From Candidatus Njordarchaeum guaymasense (GTDB taxonomy: Archaea > Asgardarchaeota > Njordarchaeia > Njordarchaeales > Njordarchaeaceae), in the NCBI GenBank assembly GCA_030587605.1, contig JAUQYT010000061.1:1-6872 (forward strand): a stretch of DNA of 6,872 nt, written 5' to 3'. Positions within the stretch are counted from its first letter, which is position 1, and the number at the start of each line of letters is the position of its first letter. A program made the translations under genes and the position numbers. Of this stretch, positions 5,711 to 6,872 are shown in pieces. The notes beneath the pieces are model-generated. The model was not told where the DNA came from and made no database searches. It saw nothing but the letters and a program-made list of their open reading frames with translations.

Positions 5711-6544
5711 TTATGTTTCTTTCGTGATCAGAAAAACCAGTTCATTCCTAAATTCCAAGCGTTGGATGAGCCAATCTTTTTTCCCTGTTAGCCTGTTGAA
5801 CCTGGCTTCGTAGTGTTCTCGCATGCCTTTTTCTCTTCCGCCAAGAGTTTGAAGCGGATATGAGACCACAAGAAAATTCGCATTAATCGTTTCCAGAACC
5901 TTCAAGCCAGCCGACCTATCAATCTGTTCAAGGCAGGGTAACGTGTCAAGGATAAGGGCCAGATCGGTACTTTCATGTGGCGGACTTTGAATAACGTCCC
6001 GGGTTTCCGCAAATCCTTGAATATTAGCAATTATCATGAAATCGTTCAGGAAGCTTGTCATGTCTTTATAAATGTCATATGCGTAGTACTTCGTCTCGGA
6101 AGACAAAGGCATCCAAGGAATTGATAAAGGATTGAGTCCGCAACCAACATCCATAACTGAACGGATACGAGGAAGAAGCGAAAATATCCTTGTGTAAAAT
6201 TCGTCGAGAATGTTCAGGCGTTCTCTAGTGGAGTAATGGTGGCTCATTATCTGGGCGCATGTTTTGCGGAAGAGGTCTTTGTCTCCTGATCTCTTGGCTT
6301 CCCTCAACCTTTCCAACCAAAGTCCGTAGTTTGGCTTGGCTAAGAAATAGGATCCGCCTATCTGATGCAATCTGTTCTTTGTAAACTTGATAGCCGTTTT
6401 CAGATTGCGCCGTTTTGAAAGCTCCTGTATACCAATCGATCTGATGAGGTCCTCGCAGACATTCCTGTATTTCGGGCTTTTCAACACAGCTACTACTAAC
6501 TGACCGAGTTGATTGGGTTGCTTGTTCAGTTCATGGCTTTCCAC
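5711..6544 (-). CDS. 16S rRNA (guanine-1405 N7)-methyltransferase-family protein (FmrO/Sgm/ArmA-like)
   Basis: 277-residue SAM-dependent methyltransferase, the full length of the family (about 250-280). It starts at GTG 6544 with AAGGAGG (6557-6551) 6 bases upstream. The N-terminal helical part (LVVAVLKSPKYRNVCEDLI; KNRLHQIGGSYF; PNYGLWLERL) matches the RNA-binding domain of this family, and HYSTRERL (103-110) LDEFYTRIF matches the Sgm-like 'STRERLPHLDEFY'. The SAM site is DVGCGLNPLSIPWM (132-145), followed by YYAYDI (153-158). TLPCLEQ (201-207), SYPLQTLGGREKGM (228-241) and QRLEFRNELVFLI (261-273) also match. Family members methylate N7 of G1405 in helix 44 and block 4,6-linked aminoglycosides. 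At D200 I recall Lys in the bacterial enzymes, so activity or target may differ. It is a single gene, with no drug biosynthesis genes in view. Family call is strong; archaeal function is inferred. Confidence 0.9.
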   Translation of the reverse strand: MESHELNKQPNQLGQLVVAVLKSPKYRNVCEDLIRSIGIQELSKRRNLKTAIKFTKNRLHQIGGSYFLAKPNYGLWLERLREAKRSGDKDLFRKTCAQIMSHHYSTRERLNILDEFYTRIFSLLPRIRSVMDVGCGLNPLSIPWMPLSSETKYYAYDIYKDMTSFLNDFMIIANIQGFAETRDVIQSPPHESTDLALILDTLPCLEQIDRSAGLKVLETINANFLVVSYPLQTLGGREKGMREHYEARFNRLTGKKDWLIQRLEFRNELVFLITKET

Positions 6545-6550
6545 CTAGAC

Positions 6551-6557
6551 CCTCCTT
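6551..6557 (-). promoter_or_regulatory. Shine-Dalgarno site deciding the GTG start of the rRNA methyltransferase
   Basis: On the minus strand AAGGAGG ends 6 bases before GTG 6544, supporting this start over later in-frame codons. No clear TATA box was found further upstream. Confidence 0.7.
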
Positions 6558-6583
6558 CGCTAGATATCGCGTCAAAAGCGTCA

Positions 6584-6607
6584 TGAACCGTAGGTTGTGA
6601 ACCGTGG
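6584..6607. repeat. Short direct repeat upstream of the rRNA methyltransferase
   Basis: TGAACCGTAG (6584-6593) and TGAACCGTGG (6598-6607) agree at 9 of 10 positions and start 14 bases apart. They lie 40-63 bases upstream of GTG 6544, where an operator could be. No regulator is tied to them. Confidence 0.45.
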
Positions 6608-6760
6608 ATTCCGCCTGATCAAAGAGTAGGCCTGAAACCCCCTGATATCTGGATTACTGATGATCCGTCATGCCTCATAGGATGAAACACGTTCATCACG
6701 ACTGCTTGAACCCCACATTCCATCAGTCCTTTGAGTCTAACGGAAGGATCTGATGCGATG

Positions 6761-6872
6761 TTAGAGTGGGTATTTTCCATACTTCCTAGCCTCGTCGACC
6801 ATCGTGTAAACGTTCTCAACTCTGCAGTTCGCATGTATAGAGTTGCTGGATGCTAGTACATAGCCACCGTCT
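6761..6872 (-). CDS. Uroporphyrinogen decarboxylase-family protein, C-terminal end only
   Basis: The last 36 codons of a gene that enters from the right edge on the minus strand; the stop TAA is at 6763-6761. The reading DGGYVLASSNSIH, then VENVYTMVDEARKYGKYPL, fits the C terminus of the URO-D superfamily, whose end usually reads GGGY.L...H.I....P.EN...M...A...YG.YP. This superfamily includes heme-pathway HemE and corrinoid methyltransferases of the MtaA/CmuA type, which are abundant in archaea that use methylated compounds. The end alone cannot say which. It is 216 bases from the rRNA methyltransferase start, same strand; the gap makes a shared operon uncertain. Confidence 0.75.
   Translation of the reverse strand, partial: DGGYVLASSNSIHANCRVENVYTMVDEARKYGKYPL

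Noticed and set aside
6619..6834. 71-residue minus-strand reading frame
   Set aside because: It overlaps the URO-D C-terminal coding sequence in another frame, has no SD seen and no recognisable motif. The URO-D frame with its family-typical end is preferred.

Overview
The window looks like a piece of an archaeal chromosome, most probably from the TACK side of the archaea (a Bathyarchaeia-like lineage is my best guess; this is inference). Reasons: an archaeal-type secretion/pilus ATPase followed by two half-size TadC/FlaJ-like membrane proteins, a TackOD1-type zinc-ribbon protein, arginine coded mostly by AGA/AGG, TTG and GTG starts behind good Shine-Dalgarno (SD) sites, and TATA-like boxes (TTTAAATA, TATTTAAG) where promoters are expected.

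Plus strand, 1-4152: a type IV pilus/archaellum-like (Tad-type) assembly operon. The secretion ATPase enters from the left edge (stop at 1119). It is followed 3 bases later by the first T2SF/TadC-like membrane protein (1123-2001, TTG start) and 4 bases after that by the second (2006-2833). After a 92-base gap holding a likely promoter comes a membrane-anchored, zinc-ribbon TackOD1-like protein (2926-4152). The ATPase and the two platform proteins would form the inner-membrane motor and base. The last protein may be a linked cytoplasmic regulatory or output component. No prepilin is visible.

4153-4820: a gene-poor stretch of about 670 bases between converging transcription units. It holds a small hairpin and T-tract near 4196-4255, an 18-base palindromic ATGC repeat (4460-4477), a 24-base imperfect inverted repeat around an 80-base loop (4493-4620), and, on the minus strand, two short hydrophobic reading frames in one frame separated by a TGA (4596-4802).

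Minus strand, 4821-6872, read from right to left: the last 36 codons of a uroporphyrinogen-decarboxylase-family protein (stop at 6761); a 216-base gap with a short direct repeat; a full-length 277-residue homologue of the FmrO/Sgm/ArmA-type 16S rRNA m7G1405 methyltransferases (5711-6544); a short gap with the remnant of a response-regulator receiver domain on the plus strand; a 62-residue ribbon-helix-helix-like protein (5351-5539); and an unrecognised, tryptophan-rich 139-residue protein (4821-5240) with a perfect SD site.

The most interesting item is the rRNA methyltransferase. This family is known for aminoglycoside self-protection and resistance in bacteria, yet here it sits in an archaeal-looking context and appears to carry Asp where the bacterial enzymes I recall have a conserved Lys.
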